Shown here in pieces: positions 63,235 to 64,000 of a DNA stretch of 64,000 bases (positions within the stretch are counted from its first letter, which is position 1; each line of letters starts with the position of its first letter). The DNA is from Stereum hirsutum FP-91666 SS1 (lineage: Eukaryota; Basidiomycota; Agaricomycetes; Russulales; Stereaceae), in assembly GCF_000264905.1 (NCBI RefSeq), contig NW_006763137.1, forward strand, positions 360,237 to 424,236. The letters run 5' to 3'. Both the position numbers and the translations under genes were made by a program. The notes below the pieces were generated by a model that had not been told where the DNA came from, did not search any database, and was given only the letters and a program-made list of their open reading frames with translations.

Positions 63235-64000
63235 AAAAAAAAAATCAGGGGAGGTCCTGGCCATATGGTATGTAGCCACGACCGCACCCCTATCGGCCCC
63301 CCTGCACATCAAGTCCGACTCCCTCTATGCCATAGACGGGCTCACAAAACACCTATCGGCATGGGAGGACAAAGGTTGGATCGGGGTCTCAAACTCCGAA
63401 CTCTTTAGAGCTACAGCTGCCGCCCTCAGACGACGGGGTAGCATCACCACTTTCCAGTGGGTGAAGGGCCACAGCGGGATCGAAGGCAACGAGGGCGCAG
63501 ACCGCCTTGCCAGAGCGGGCGCAGAAGCAGATGCAGACCCGGAACTAAGGATTCGCATCCCCCCGCGTTTCAATCTAACAGGCGCAAAGTTAACAACAGC
63601 CACCCAGGCGATACTGACCCAGGAGATTAAACGACGATACAAAAAACCCCAGAAGACGGCAACGACAGTCAACCTCGATATTGGGAGGTGGGCGGCGCAC
63701 GACCATCTCCGTGCCGGCCTCCCCACAGACGCGAGAATCTTCAAATCCATCCGGAGCAAGAACCTCACGAAGAAGGAAAGAATTTTCCTGTATCGCACTG
63801 TACACAATGGTTACAAGATCGGAAAGTACTGGGAAAACATACCAGGCTACGAACTGCGTGGCCGCTGCTCCATGTGCGACGGTGATGAAGAATCCATGCG
63901 ACACATTTTAGAAGAATGCCAAGCCCCAGAGCGAGAGAAAATATGGAGCCTGGCGAGAGAGCTCTGCGCGAAGAAAGGGATAGCTTGGCCCCAGATAACG
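63235..64000 (+). mobile_element. Second copy of the RNase H element, 5'-truncated and cut by the window end
   Basis: From about 63247 the sequence is closely similar to 2951-3700 of the first copy. The frame is open to the window end with no internal stop: GEVLAIWYVATTAPLSAPLH, VKGHSGIEGNEGADRLARAG, FKSIRSKNLTKKERIFLYRT, CSMCDGDEESMRHILEEC. The first acidic motif of RNase H (YTDGSC) is missing, so this copy begins inside the domain and cannot be catalytic as it stands. Differences from the first copy are mostly third-position changes. It continues beyond the window. Confidence 0.75.

Noticed and set aside
63325..63807. 160-codon minus-strand ORF
   Set aside because: Antisense of the second RNase H copy; an equivalent shadow exists at 3023-3505.

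Overview
The window looks like a chromosomal segment of a mushroom-forming basidiomycete (Agaricomycetes). The support is many introns of about 50-60 nt with GT-AG ends and CTAAC/CTGAC-like branch sites, a divergent intron-containing histone H3-H4 pair, and protein types common in that class: TPR-CHAT proteins, TKL-like kinases with HGD catalytic loops, intron-rich P450s and GPI-type aspartic peptidases. Gene models were built by eye from frames and splice sites, so outer limits are firmer than every internal exon.

Left part (1-9 kb) is degraded. A minus-strand gene running off the left edge is broken by a 418-bp TA-flanked inverted-repeat element (788-1205) and probably carries a 5'-truncated RNase H/LINE-type element (about 2240-4268) in an intron. 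A second minus-strand gene (4988-5728) has a one-base frameshift.

From 9 to 26.6 kb the genes are ordinary: a secreted aspartic peptidase, histones H3 and H4, an F-BAR/RhoGAP protein, an F-box protein and the nucleoporin Nup85. From 26.6 to 32 kb it is sparse, with a 71-residue Cys/His-rich gene and an intron-containing tRNA-Tyr.

From 32 to 38.4 kb a KAT14-like GNAT acetyltransferase converges on a Sir2-family deacetylase. From 39.1 to 42.5 kb is the most unusual gene: an MLKL/HeLo-like helical domain, a protein kinase and a seven-blade WD40 propeller in one polypeptide. Then come an S9 serine peptidase, a small secreted protein, an SDR oxidoreductase, a short unknown gene, a P450 with two micro-exons, a CUE-DUF1771-Smr protein and a 1266-residue TPR-CHAT protein with an intact His/Cys dyad and a GC-AG intron. 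The right edge enters a second copy of the RNase H element.

Two themes stand out. One is chromatin (H3, H4, acetyltransferase, deacetylase). The other is signalling-type proteins resembling regulated cell death or innate immunity modules (helical domain-kinase-WD40, and TPR-CHAT). Linkage within either group is not shown to be functional.
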